31,918 nucleotides of DNA from a bacterium (GCA_027064085.1 JAMOQH010000152.1:1-31918); one strand, 5' to 3'; shown: positions 7,284 to 16,191, counted from the first letter of the stretch. Notes: generated by a model not told the origin, from the letters alone. Numbers and translations: made by a program.

Positions 7284-9611
7284 ATGAGTAAATCGAGAAA
7301 ATTAATATTACCTATGGTTCCTTTAAGAGATTTAATTGTATTTCCATATACTATCTTACCTTTACTTGTTGGAAGAGATAAATCTGTAAAAGCAATTAAA
7401 GAATCTCTTAAAAACTTTGAGAACAAGGTGTTTTTAGTTGCTCAAAAAAACGAAATAGATAATAATCCTTCACCGGAAAACATTTATAAAGTTGGAATAA
7501 TTGCTCAAATTGTTAAAATGATAAAAACAGATAATAATACAATAAAAATCATTGTTGAAGGGATAGAAAGAGCAAAAATTATTAAATATACAAAAACAGA
7601 TGATTATAATGAAGTTGAAATAGAAAAAATTGAAATGAAAAGTAAAGATGAAATAACAGAAAAAGCTTATATTCGTTCTCTTTTAAATACTTTCAATGAA
7701 TATGCCCAATTTAAAGATAATATTCCTTCTGAAATAATAATGTCTGTTAAATCTGTATCAGATCCATCTAAGCTAATCGACATTTTAATTGCAAATCTTG
7801 ATCTTAGATTAAAAGAAAAGCAAAATATACTTGAAATTTTTGATATTATTGAAAGGATGGACAATTTATTAAAATTAATTCGCTCAGAAATTGATATTTT
7901 AAAGTTAGAAAAAAGAATTAATGATGGTGTAAAAGATAAAATAGAGTATACTAGAAAAAAGATGCTTTTAAATGAAAAAATGGAAGTTATTAAAAAGGAG
8001 TTAGGAAATACTGATGATTTTAATGATGAAATTTTAAAAATAAAAAATAAACTAAAAGAAAAAGAACTTCCTGAAGAAGTGAGAGAAAAGGCTTTTGAAG
8101 AATTAAATAAGTTAAAATTTATGTCTCCTATGGTTGCAGAATCTACTGTTATTAAAAATTATTTAGATTGGATTATTGCTATTCCATGGGCAGAAGCAAC
8201 AGATGAAAAAAACACATTATTAGAAGCTGAAAAAATATTAAATGAAGACCATTATGGTATAGAAAAAATAAAAGAAAGAATCTTAGAGTTTTTGGCTGTA
8301 AAAAAATTAACATCTAAGTCAAGGGGGTCAATTCTTTGTTTTGCAGGGCCTCCTGGGGTAGGTAAAACTTCTTTAGCTCGTTCTATTGCAAGAGCAACGG
8401 GGCGAAAATATGTTAAAATTGCATTAGGTGGTTTAAAAGATGAGTCTGAAATAAGAGGACATAGAAAAACATATATTGGAGCAATGCCAGGAAGAATAAT
8501 TCAATCGTTAAAAAAAGCTAAAGTAAATAATCCTGTGTTTTTACTTGATGAAATTGATAAAATTGGTTCGGGTGCCCAAGGAGATCCGTCATCAGCATTG
8601 TTAGAAGTGTTAGACCCCGAGCAAAATGTTGAATTTCAAGATAACTTTATTGGTCTTGATTATGATTTATCCAATGTGTTTTTTATTACAACAGCAAATA
8701 ATCTACAAATGATTCCTCATGTTTTAAGAGATAGATTAGAAATTATTAATTTATCTAGTTATACCGACGAAGAAAAGCTTGAAATAGCTAAAAGATATTT
8801 AGTTAAAAGAGCAAAAGAAGATAATGGCTTAAAAGCTTATAAAATAAAAATAGAAGATTCTGTTTTAAAGAGAATTATTAGAAACTATACCAAAGAATCA
8901 GGGGTTAGAAACTTAGAAAGAGAAATATCTAAGGTGTTTAGAAAAATTGCCAAAAAAGTATTAATGGATGATTTGAGTAAATCTAAACTAATTAAAGTTA
9001 ATACTAAAAACCTAACTGATTATCTAGGAAAAACTAAATTTACTTATGAGAAAAAGGAAAAAACATCTTTAATTGGTGTGGCTTCAGGGCTAGCATGGAC
9101 TTCCGTTGGTGGTGAAATATTAAAAATTGAAGTTATGGTTATTCCCGGCAAAGGGAAAATCCAAATAACAGGTAAATTAGGTGATGTTATGGTAGAGTCT
9201 GCTAAAGCGGCCTTAACTTATGTTAGGTCACAGGCAAAAAAATATGGTTTAGCAGAAGATTTTTATGAAAAAAATGATATTCATATTCATGTTCCAGAAG
9301 GGGCAATTCCTAAAGATGGGCCAAGTGCGGGTATAACTATTTCTACAGCATTATTATCTGCTTTTATTAAAAAGCCTGTTGATAGTTATGTAGCAATGAC
9401 TGGAGAAATTACTTTAAGGGGCTTTGTTTCTCCTATAGGTGGTTTAAAAGAGAAGTTGTTAGCTGCTTATAGAGCCGGGATAAAAAAAGTTATTATTCCA
9501 AGCGAAAATGAGAAAGATTTGGAAGAAATTCCAGAAATTGTTAAAAAATCACTAGAAATTATACCTGTAAAGCAAGTTAATGATGTTTGGAAGATAGCAA
9601 TTTTGAACTAA
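7284..9611 (+). CDS. lon: ATP-dependent Lon protease
   Basis: A 775-residue protein of normal LonA length that degrades misfolded and regulatory proteins in the cytosol as a hexamer. In order: the N-terminal LON substrate-binding domain (from MVPLRDLIVFPYTILPLLVG), a coiled helical region to about 330, the AAA+ domain with Walker A GPPGVGKT (355-362), Walker B FLLDEIDKI and sensor region TTANN, and the C-terminal protease domain with catalytic Ser681 in PKDGPSAG and Lys724 in GGLKEKLLAA. The Ser-Lys spacing of 43 equals that of the E. coli enzyme. All key residues are present. The gene is monocistronic with its own promoter. Confidence 0.97.
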   Translation: MSKSRKLILPMVPLRDLIVFPYTILPLLVGRDKSVKAIKESLKNFENKVFLVAQKNEIDNNPSPENIYKVGIIAQIVKMIKTDNNTIKIIVEGIERAKIIKYTKTDDYNEVEIEKIEMKSKDEITEKAYIRSLLNTFNEYAQFKDNIPSEIIMSVKSVSDPSKLIDILIANLDLRLKEKQNILEIFDIIERMDNLLKLIRSEIDILKLEKRINDGVKDKIEYTRKKMLLNEKMEVIKKELGNTDDFNDEILKIKNKLKEKELPEEVREKAFEELNKLKFMSPMVAESTVIKNYLDWIIAIPWAEATDEKNTLLEAEKILNEDHYGIEKIKERILEFLAVKKLTSKSRGSILCFAGPPGVGKTSLARSIARATGRKYVKIALGGLKDESEIRGHRKTYIGAMPGRIIQSLKKAKVNNPVFLLDEIDKIGSGAQGDPSSALLEVLDPEQNVEFQDNFIGLDYDLSNVFFITTANNLQMIPHVLRDRLEIINLSSYTDEEKLEIAKRYLVKRAKEDNGLKAYKIKIEDSVLKRIIRNYTKESGVRNLEREISKVFRKIAKKVLMDDLSKSKLIKVNTKNLTDYLGKTKFTYEKKEKTSLIGVASGLAWTSVGGEILKIEVMVIPGKGKIQITGKLGDVMVESAKAALTYVRSQAKKYGLAEDFYEKNDIHIHVPEGAIPKDGPSAGITISTALLSAFIKKPVDSYVAMTGEITLRGFVSPIGGLKEKLLAAYRAGIKKVIIPSENEKDLEEIPEIVKKSLEIIPVKQVNDVWKIAILN

Positions 9612-9724
9612 AATTAAAATTTTATTTAAAATTGAGCAGTTTAGCCAAATAAATTTGTCTTCCTGCTATTTGTTAAAAAAAAACTTGTAAATTATAAGTC
9701 TATTTGAGAATAAGCTTTTAACAT

Positions 9725-9753
9725 TTGACAAATTATCAATAATTGTTTAAAGT
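9725..9753 (+). promoter_or_regulatory. Promoter of the DUF3467-dnaX-ybaB-recR operon
   Basis: A consensus TTGACA (9725-9730), 17 bp, then TAAAGT (9748-9753), 25 nt before the ATG at 9779. The -10 match is only 4 of 6. The preceding 110 bp after lon show no convincing terminator. Confidence 0.5.
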
Positions 9754-9778
9754 AATTATTCATTATTGAGGTAATAAA

Positions 9779-10063
9779 ATGGCAGACGAAAAAAAGAATA
9801 AAATAAAAGTAACCTTAACAGAAGAAGTTGCAACGGGTGTATATGCTAACAATGTTATAATAAATTTTAATAACTCTGAATTTATGCTTGATTTTGCATT
9901 ATTTCAACCACAAAACGGTACCAATAAAGTCCAAACAAGGGTTATTATGCATCCTCATAATATTAGAGCATTAATGAATTCATTAGATAAAACTTTAAAA
10001 ATGCATGAAAACAATACCAATAATGTAAGCAATATTAGTAATTTAAATAATACAATACAATGA
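9779..10063 (+). CDS. DUF3467 family protein
   Basis: A 94-residue protein matching the DUF3467 pattern: VYANNVIINFNNSEFMLDFA (residues about 21-40), then a short loop, then VQTRVIMHPHNIRALMNSL and a polar asparagine-rich tail. The fold is expected to be a small beta sandwich; the biochemical function is unknown. It has no signal peptide. The stop codon overlaps the dnaX start (ATGA, 4 nt), so translation of dnaX is probably coupled to it, and it heads the dnaX-ybaB-recR operon. The start follows GAGG 6 nt upstream. Confidence 0.8.
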   Translation: MADEKKNKIKVTLTEEVATGVYANNVIINFNNSEFMLDFALFQPQNGTNKVQTRVIMHPHNIRALMNSLDKTLKMHENNTNNVSNISNLNNTIQ

Positions 10064-11937
10064 CATACCAAGTAATTGCAAGAAAGTGGCGTCCACAAAA
10101 TTTTGATGAGTTGATAGGGCAGTTTCATATATCCAATACCCTCAAAAATGCTATTATGAATGACAGAGTAGGGCATGCTTTTTTATTTACTGGAGTTAGG
10201 GGCGTAGGTAAAACAACAACTGCAAGAATTTTAGCCAAAAGATTAAATTGTGAAAATCCAAAAGATGGTAATCCTTGTAATGAATGTTCTTCTTGTTTAG
10301 ATGTTCAAAAAGGCAAACATATTGATATTATCGAAATTGATGGAGCAAGTAATACAGGTGTGGATGATGTTAAAGTTTTAAGAGAAGCCGCGAAATATTT
10401 ACCATCAAGAGGTAAATATAAAATCTATATCATAGATGAAGTTCATATGCTTTCAGAAAAGGCTTTTAATGCTCTTCTTAAAACACTAGAAGAGCCACCA
10501 CCTCATGTTAAATTTATTTTTGCTACAACAGATCCCCACAAAATACCTATAACAATAAAATCTAGGTGTCAGATATATGATTTTCGCTCAATTTCCTTAG
10601 ATGAAATATTTAATCAATTAAAGTTAATTTTAGATTCAGATAATATTAAATATGAAGAATCTGCATTATACTTAATCTCTAAAAAGGCAGAAGGAAGCAT
10701 GAGAGATGCTCAGTCTTTATTAGAACAAGTCATAGCTTTTGCATCAAATAATATTACAAAACTAGATGTTTTAAACATTTTAGGAGTAACCGATAGTGAT
10801 GCTTTATTTGAAATGACTGAAGCAATTTTAAATAATAGTATAGAAAATATTATTTTACTGATAGATAAGTTAATAAAAACCGGAATAAACTTAGTTCATT
10901 ATTATAAAGAGTTAATAGAGCACTTTCATAACATCTTAGTGGCTAAAAAAGTAAAAGATCCTTACAAAATATTAAAAATGCCTAAATTTGAAATAGAAAG
11001 ATATATAGCTCAATCAAAGAAAACTGATGAAAGCTTTATTAAGCTTTATCAACTCTTAATTGAAGGATTTGATACTTTAAAGGCTAGTCAATTTCAACAA
11101 ATCACATTTGAAATGAATATGATAAAATTGGCGGAATTTAAACCTATAACACCTTTAAGTGATATTTTAAAATTTGTAAATAAATTATCTAAAAGTTTTA
11201 ATGAACAGCCAGATGCTAAAAAGATAGAAATAGATTTATTTGGAATGATTAGGGGAGATAAAAATATAAAGACAGTTGAATCTAAACCTGAAACGCAAAT
11301 AATTCAAAAAGAAGAACCCATTAAAAAAGAACACCGTAGGGATAAGGCGATGCCTTATCCTGAAACGACAAATAATCCTGAAGTGATGCCTTCTGAAACG
11401 CAAATAGTTCAAAAAGAAGAACCCATTAAAAAAGAACACCGTAGGGATAAGGTGATGCCTTATCCTGAAACGACAAATAATCCTGAAGTGATGCCTTATC
11501 CTGAAGAAATTCCTGAAATTATTGATTTTAATTTATATCAAAAATTAGTAAAACCATTTTTTGAACAAGAAGAAGATACTTTACATTATTTTTATCAAAA
11601 TGTAAAAATACCAATTATATATAAAAACAATATTTTAACATTAGAGTATTCTAATGATTCAGAAACAATGTTTAAGTTTCATCCTGATTTCAAAGAAAAA
11701 TATGAAAATTGGCTTAAAAAAAGAATTTCAAAAGAGCTATCCCTAGAAATTAAAATGACTACGATAAGCAAAGAAGATTCTTTTGATGGAATATTACAAA
11801 AGTATAAAAAAGAAGCAGATAAAAGAGAATTAAAAAGTATAAGAAGTTTAGAAGGTGTAAGAAAAGTAGAAGAAGTTTTTAATTTAAAAGTTAAGAAAAT
11901 TATAAGGAGTGATGAAAATGGCAAAAGCAAAGACTAA
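10060..11937 (+). CDS. dnaX: DNA polymerase III subunit gamma/tau
   Basis: A 625-residue clamp-loader ATPase. Residues 1-370 contain Walker A GVRGVGKT (45-52), a zinc module with Cys64, Cys73, Cys76 and Cys79, Walker B DEVH (126-129), and the sensor segment IPITIKSRCQIYDF. The clamp loader opens the beta sliding clamp for the replisome; tau also bridges to the polymerase and helicase. Between about residues 405 and 485 lies a proline- and charge-rich linker made of a 35-residue unit repeated twice (starting ETQIIQKEEP), which holds an in-frame palindromic element; a tau-like C-terminal domain follows to 625. The start overlaps the DUF3467 stop. The end overlaps ybaB by 20 nt. Confidence 0.95.
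   Translation: MTYQVIARKWRPQNFDELIGQFHISNTLKNAIMNDRVGHAFLFTGVRGVGKTTTARILAKRLNCENPKDGNPCNECSSCLDVQKGKHIDIIEIDGASNTGVDDVKVLREAAKYLPSRGKYKIYIIDEVHMLSEKAFNALLKTLEEPPPHVKFIFATTDPHKIPITIKSRCQIYDFRSISLDEIFNQLKLILDSDNIKYEESALYLISKKAEGSMRDAQSLLEQVIAFASNNITKLDVLNILGVTDSDALFEMTEAILNNSIENIILLIDKLIKTGINLVHYYKELIEHFHNILVAKKVKDPYKILKMPKFEIERYIAQSKKTDESFIKLYQLLIEGFDTLKASQFQQITFEMNMIKLAEFKPITPLSDILKFVNKLSKSFNEQPDAKKIEIDLFGMIRGDKNIKTVESKPETQIIQKEEPIKKEHRRDKAMPYPETTNNPEVMPSETQIVQKEEPIKKEHRRDKVMPYPETTNNPEVMPYPEEIPEIIDFNLYQKLVKPFFEQEEDTLHYFYQNVKIPIIYKNNILTLEYSNDSETMFKFHPDFKEKYENWLKKRISKELSLEIKMTTISKEDSFDGILQKYKKEADKRELKSIRSLEGVRKVEEVFNLKVKKIIRSDENGKSKD
11288..11497 (+). repeat. Tandem 105-bp repeat inside dnaX
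   Basis: Two head-to-tail copies, 11288-11392 and 11393-11497, nearly identical, each encoding 35 residues. A shorter motif encoding MPYPE appears three times (11350, 11455 and 11491). Each copy contains the palindrome GGATAAG-N7-CTTATCC (11340-11360 and 11445-11465). The near-identity suggests recent duplication. Confidence 0.92.
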
Positions 11938-12289
11938 AATAAAGAAAAAATCAAGTGGTGGTGGTAGCTTTCAAGGAGGGTTAACAAATCTAATTAGAGA
12001 AGCTAAAAAAATGCAATATAAAATTGAAAAACTTAAAGAAGGTTTAAGAGAAGAAGAATATCTTGGTGAAGCAGGAGACGGAGAAGAAATTGTAATTAAA
12101 GCAACAATTAATGGTGATTTAGAATTAAAAAACATTGAAATTTCAGAAGCTGCGTATAATGAGGATAGAGATATGCTCAATGATTTAATTATTACTGCAG
12201 TAAATAAAGCAATTAAAGAAAGTCAAACTAAAAAAGATGAGGAAATGAATGGAATTACTTCTGGATTTTCTTTTCCTGGATTGTTTTAA
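11918..12289 (+). CDS. ybaB: YbaB/EbfC nucleoid-associated DNA-binding protein
   Basis: A 123-residue YbaB/EbfC protein. A lysine-rich head (MAKAKTKIKKKSS) leads to the family core: a helix with LIREAKKMQYKIEKLKE, a strand segment with VIKATINGDLELKNIEIS, and a C-terminal helix with MLNDLIITAVNKAI, ending with a glycine/phenylalanine-rich tail. YbaB dimers bind DNA and compact the nucleoid. The frame is open to 11909, but AAGGAG at 11904-11909 is correctly spaced (8 nt) for the ATG at 11918. It lies between dnaX and recR, a conserved order in many bacteria. It overlaps dnaX by 20 nt and recR by 1 nt. Confidence 0.93.
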   Translation: MAKAKTKIKKKSSGGGSFQGGLTNLIREAKKMQYKIEKLKEGLREEEYLGEAGDGEEIVIKATINGDLELKNIEISEAAYNEDRDMLNDLIITAVNKAIKESQTKKDEEMNGITSGFSFPGLF

Positions 12290-12885
12290 TGGTAATAGTT
12301 GAAAGGCTTATAAATGAGTTAAGTAAGCTTCCTGGTATAGGGCGAAAGTCTGCGATGAGGCTTGCTTTTCATTTACTAAATCAATCATTAGATGATTTAA
12401 CTGATTTATCAAAAGCGATAATAGAAGTTCCTATGAATATCAAAGAATGTGATATTTGTCATAATTTTATGGATAAAAAGGATAATGTTTGTTCTATTTG
12501 CTCCGATAATAAACGAAATAAAGAAAAAGTTGTTGTGATATCTACCGTTCAAGATTTAATGGCAATTGAAGAAGTAGGGCATTATAGGGGGCAGTATCAT
12601 GTCTTGCATGGTCTTATTTCTCCATTAAAAGGGATAGGGATAGATGATATCAGGCTTGATTCACTTGTTGAGCGTGTAAAAGGTGAAAGTGAAATTAAAG
12701 AAATTATATTTGCATTAACTCCAAATACAGATGGAGAGACAACATCAATATACTTAAAAAACAGTATTCAAAAGGTAAATAATAATATTAAAATAACTCA
12801 AATTGCAAAAGGTGTTCCTATAGGAAGTGAAATAGAGTATGTTGATAAAATGACTCTTATGAAGGCTATAGAAAATAGAACCTAA
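12289..12885 (+). CDS. recR: Recombination mediator protein RecR
   Basis: A 198-residue protein of normal RecR length. In order: a helix-hairpin-helix (LSKLPGIGRKSAMRLAFHLL), a four-cysteine zinc module (Cys54, Cys57, Cys68, Cys71), and a Toprim domain with VVVISTVQDLMAIEEVG and ALTPNTDGETTSIYL, then a C-terminal segment with IAKGVPIGSEIEYVD. RecR works with RecO (and RecF) to load RecA at single-strand gaps. Its start overlaps the ybaB stop (TAATG), indicating coupled translation. It is the last gene of the operon and is convergent with the metal transporter operon. Confidence 0.96.
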   Translation: MVIVERLINELSKLPGIGRKSAMRLAFHLLNQSLDDLTDLSKAIIEVPMNIKECDICHNFMDKKDNVCSICSDNKRNKEKVVVISTVQDLMAIEEVGHYRGQYHVLHGLISPLKGIGIDDIRLDSLVERVKGESEIKEIIFALTPNTDGETTSIYLKNSIQKVNNNIKITQIAKGVPIGSEIEYVDKMTLMKAIENRT

Positions 12886-12971
12886 CTGTTGTTTTCTCTT
12901 TTTTAATCAAAAAATAAAGGTATTATCTCATGCTAGAGTTTAGTTTTCAAGATTGTAACTACAAGTTTTTA

Positions 12972-13787
12972 TTAAGCTTTTTTAGAAATAACTAATTTAA
13001 TTAATGAAGTAATGAGTAAAACTCCACCATATACAATTACAACAGAAGGGCCAGTAGGGAAATCAAATTTATATGAAATTATAAGTCCAGTAACCGAAAC
13101 AATTGTTCCCATAATCCAGCCTATAATTAATCTATTTTTCCAACCATTTGACACCATCATTGTAAACAAAGAAGGAGCAATCAAGAATACAAAAACCAGT
13201 AAAACACCTGCTGTTCTTACTGAGAGAGTAATTACAACTCCAAAAGATAAATAAAATAAAAAATCCCATAATCTTACATTTATACCGTCTTCTTCTGCCT
13301 TATGGCTGTCTTCAGAAATAGCTATAAATTTATCTTTAAATATAAAATGGAATATTCCAACAAGTGCATATACTATTACAACAGTAATTATTGTTTTCCA
13401 TTGCACCCACAATAAAGAACCGGTTAGTATTTCTTGAATATGTTCGCCACCATGAGGTGCTTTTTCTATTAGTAAAATTGTCGCAGCTGAAAATATTGCA
13501 TACGTTACTCCTATTCCTGCCTCAAGAGGGATTTCACTCTTTTTTTGTTTTAAAAGTGAAAATATTAAAGCTCCAATTATTGCAGCTATTAGTGAAAATG
13601 CAAATGCAACTCCTGTATCTGGTTCATAATGGAATATAAAAGCAACAACAGTACCAAATGCTGCCATTTGAGCTAGTGCTAAATCAACAAAAATAACTCC
13701 TCTTTTTATTACATGAATACCAAGATATGAATGAATTCCAACTAAAACTAGGCATTCTATGAAGGCAGGTAACATTATATCTATCAT
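12972..13787 (-). CDS. Metal ABC transporter permease, ZnuB/MntB (ABC-3) family
   Basis: A 271-residue inner-membrane protein with about eight hydrophobic helices and no signal peptide. Family features include the segment GIHVIKRGVIFVDLALAQMAAFGT near the N-terminus, the central SLLWV, and near the C-terminus VRTAGVLLVFVFLIAPS. ABC-3 permeases form the channel for Zn2+ or Mn2+ delivered by a periplasmic binding protein. A charged, histidine-containing loop (EKAPHGGEHIQE) faces the periplasm and may aid metal handling. It overlaps the znuA-like gene by 4 nt (ATGA) and ends the operon. No ATPase gene accompanies it. Confidence 0.9.
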   Translation of the reverse strand: MIDIMLPAFIECLVLVGIHSYLGIHVIKRGVIFVDLALAQMAAFGTVVAFIFHYEPDTGVAFAFSLIAAIIGALIFSLLKQKKSEIPLEAGIGVTYAIFSAATILLIEKAPHGGEHIQEILTGSLLWVQWKTIITVVIVYALVGIFHFIFKDKFIAISEDSHKAEEDGINVRLWDFLFYLSFGVVITLSVRTAGVLLVFVFLIAPSLFTMMVSNGWKNRLIIGWIMGTIVSVTGLIISYKFDFPTGPSVVIVYGGVLLITSLIKLVISKKA

Positions 13788-14776
13788 TGTTTAGCCTCTT
13801 TAATCTTTTTAATCCAATTGTTAAATTTATCCATTATTTCATTATTTGAAAATTTTGCATTTAAATCAAGAACAATTAGTTTAACTCCTGTTTTTTCGGC
13901 AACATTTTTCATTTTATATTCAGGAAAATAAGAAGCTCCTATAATGTAGTTAATTTTATGTTCCTTTATTTTTTTTACAACATTAAAAACATGTTTAGGT
14001 GTTGGTGGTACCCCAGGTTTTACTTCTATGGTTTCTATTAGTTGCAAATTTAAAAGTTTTTGCAAATATCCCCAAGATTTATGATAAGTTACAATTTTAC
14101 TTCCATATAGAGGTAGAGCAGTCTTAAACCAGCCACCAAGTTTATCAAGTAGTCCTTTTTTCTTTAAAAAATCAATGAGAGTAGATTTTTCAGCCATTTT
14201 AATAACTAGGTCATCACCCAATAATTTAGGTATTTCGCTACCAAAAATTTTATTTATCATTTCTTTTTTAAATTTTTTATATTGTGATTTATAAAAATCC
14301 TTTTTACTAGGGTCAACTTTTGCTAAACCAATCGCAATATTTTTTGCAACATAAATCATATTGATAGGGCTAGTTGTAATATGAGGATTACCATAAACAT
14401 GCAAACCACCTTCACTATGACTTAAATTCTTAGGCTTTTCAATTAAAGGAATTCCATCAGATGCAGAAACATAACCAATTTGACCACTTCTTACTTTAGG
14501 ATTAGAAGCTCTGTTTAGTAATGCAGGAACCCACAATTCTAAATCAAGACCAGTTGTTACAAATAAATCAGCGTTTTTAACTTTTGTAACAAAAGAAGGT
14601 TTGGGCCTTACATGATGGTCATCTTCAGATATTTGTACTATACTAAATACACTTACATTGTCCCCACCTATAGCTCTAGTGATTACACCGTAATCAGGTA
14701 AAGTTGTTACTACGCTTACTTTTGCAAATAATGATATGCTCGCAAGAATTACTGTTAAAAATATTAGTTTTTTCAT
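13784..14776 (-). CDS. znuA: Metal ABC transporter substrate-binding protein, ZnuA-like
   Basis: A 330-residue periplasmic protein with a signal peptide (1-18, SLFA). It belongs to the ZnuA/TroA cluster A-I binding proteins: His54 (in EDDHHVRPKPS), His132 (GNPHITTSP) and His232 (YHKSWGY) are placed as the three histidine ligands. The usual acidic fourth ligand near the C-terminus is not certain; DLNAKF is the candidate. A short His-containing loop (HSEGGLHVYG) sits where zinc-specific members have longer histidine-rich loops. Zinc is favoured over manganese because of this and the porin neighbour, but specificity is inferred. It follows the porin gene by 12 nt. Confidence 0.85.
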   Translation of the reverse strand: MKKLIFLTVILASISLFAKVSVVTTLPDYGVITRAIGGDNVSVFSIVQISEDDHHVRPKPSFVTKVKNADLFVTTGLDLELWVPALLNRASNPKVRSGQIGYVSASDGIPLIEKPKNLSHSEGGLHVYGNPHITTSPINMIYVAKNIAIGLAKVDPSKKDFYKSQYKKFKKEMINKIFGSEIPKLLGDDLVIKMAEKSTLIDFLKKKGLLDKLGGWFKTALPLYGSKIVTYHKSWGYLQKLLNLQLIETIEVKPGVPPTPKHVFNVVKKIKEHKINYIIGASYFPEYKMKNVAEKTGVKLIVLDLNAKFSNNEIMDKFNNWIKKIKEAKQ

Positions 14777-14788
14777 GTTATCTCCTTA

Positions 14789-16132
14789 TTAATATCTTTC
14801 ATGTTTGTGAGGACCCGCAGCCCAGATAAATTGTAAAATAATTCTGTGGTCAGCTTTATCCATTTCTGTTCCATTTTTAAAATTATACTGTAGTCTTATT
14901 TTAACCCATGGACTTTGCATAAATGTCAAATAAGGAACAACTTGGTAAGTATATTTATCACTATTGTCTAATTCAGCTGGTTGAGTGTAATCAAACCTTG
15001 TTCCTAAACTTATTCTTTCAGTTACTTTGGCTTGCATGTAAGAGTATGCACCATAAGCTTTTAATTTATCTTTACCTAAGTCTTTATATAAATAATATAA
15101 TTCTGTTCTCCATAAAAAAGAACTAGTTTTAGCAAATTTAGGATTTTCATGTAAAAATGTTAAATCCATTCCTCCAAGATAAGTAAATCTTGTATCTTCA
15201 TTAATTTCTTTACCATTTTCATCAAAACCAGCATGGTATTTGTTATTTGGCCCCATTATTCCACTAAAGCCTATGTTTAAGTAATCAGACTGACTTAAAT
15301 CATAGTAGTTAACTAGTCTTAATAAAGTTGTTGGTATAACAGAATATGCTTCTCCTCCAAATAAATTAGGATTACTTGAATTAGTAATTTCTAAGAATAA
15401 TTCGTTACTACTTGCCCAAAGAGCAGGCATTATCCAATGTAGTGATATTCCATAATTATTAAGTTTTCCTTTTCCACCTAATAATGTTACTGCTGGTAAT
15501 GGATTATCAAATTGATCTAATGAAGGCATATGCCATCTATTTATTATACCAAAATTTTGTAAAAATTTACCAACTCTAATTGTCAATGAAGGGATTAAGC
15601 CATTCCAATCTATAAATGCTTCTCCTAGTTCAATACCTTCTGGATGTACCTCAATTCCTATAAATGTTTTTGAAAAAGGGTCTAAATCAGATTGAATATG
15701 AAAGGCTGCAACTCTAAAATATGCTCCTGTTCTGTTATTTTCATTTGAAGGTGGGTCGGCAATATTAGCTTTAAAACCCATATCGGTTACAACAGAAATT
15801 TCGGGATTTAGTGCTTGTTGTGCAGTCTGTCCTCCTGAAAATGTTTTGTTGGTATCAAAATCATCTTTTTTTTCATTAGTTTGTGCCATTGCTTCTTGAC
15901 GAAGAGCTTTTAATTCTTGTTCTGCTTTAAACTTTTTAAGTTTTTCTATTTCCTTATTTAAAGTTTCTATTTTTTTATTTATTTTTTCATTTTCTCCATT
16001 TGTATTTTTAGTAGGATAAGTCTCCGTCTTATCCTTACTAGATGAGTTAGTATCAGAAGACTTATTTACTGAATTTTGACCCAATACCACTGTTGAGCCT
16101 ATTAATAGTAAAAAAATTATATATTTTTTCAT
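14789..16132 (-). CDS. Outer-membrane porin of the metal uptake operon
   Basis: A 447-residue protein with a signal peptide (1-18), a lysine/asparagine-rich linker, a predicted coiled coil (about 50-80, KKIETLNKEIEKLKKFKAE) and then a beta-barrel of about 330 residues, shown by alternating polar/aromatic strands and the ending GPHKHERY with a C-terminal aromatic residue. An N-terminal coiled coil before a barrel is typical of phosphate-selective-porin-like proteins, and the coil may contact peptidoglycan. As first gene before znuA and znuB it probably admits the metal across the outer membrane. Residues 34-40 (DKTETYP) come from a palindromic element shared with dnaX. RBS AAAAGGAGAAA precedes the ATG. 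Confidence 0.8.
   Translation of the reverse strand: MKKYIIFLLLIGSTVVLGQNSVNKSSDTNSSSKDKTETYPTKNTNGENEKINKKIETLNKEIEKLKKFKAEQELKALRQEAMAQTNEKKDDFDTNKTFSGGQTAQQALNPEISVVTDMGFKANIADPPSNENNRTGAYFRVAAFHIQSDLDPFSKTFIGIEVHPEGIELGEAFIDWNGLIPSLTIRVGKFLQNFGIINRWHMPSLDQFDNPLPAVTLLGGKGKLNNYGISLHWIMPALWASSNELFLEITNSSNPNLFGGEAYSVIPTTLLRLVNYYDLSQSDYLNIGFSGIMGPNNKYHAGFDENGKEINEDTRFTYLGGMDLTFLHENPKFAKTSSFLWRTELYYLYKDLGKDKLKAYGAYSYMQAKVTERISLGTRFDYTQPAELDNSDKYTYQVVPYLTFMQSPWVKIRLQYNFKNGTEMDKADHRIILQFIWAAGPHKHERY
16014..16034 (-). repeat. In-frame palindromic element in the porin gene
   Basis: On the coding strand GGATAAG-ACGGAGA-CTTATCC, a 7-bp stem with a 7-nt centre. The same stem and spacing occur twice in dnaX (centres GCGATGC and GTGATGC), and in all three cases the first G is a third codon position, so each encodes DKxxxYP. 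Confidence 0.75.
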
Positions 16133-16191
16133 TTTTCTCCTTTTAAATGATGCTAAGTTATAAAATTACATTTTATTTGTTGCCATAATGC

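Noticed and set aside
11713-11724. A-rich slippery run in dnaX as a programmed frameshift site for gamma
   Set aside because: The A-runs in this gene are not in the A-AAA-AAG codon phase and lack a visible downstream stem. Such runs are common in AT-rich genes.
13012-13639. Plus-strand frames opposite the ZnuB-like gene
   Set aside because: They are antisense shadows of a clearly coding permease gene with no ribosome sites or family motifs.
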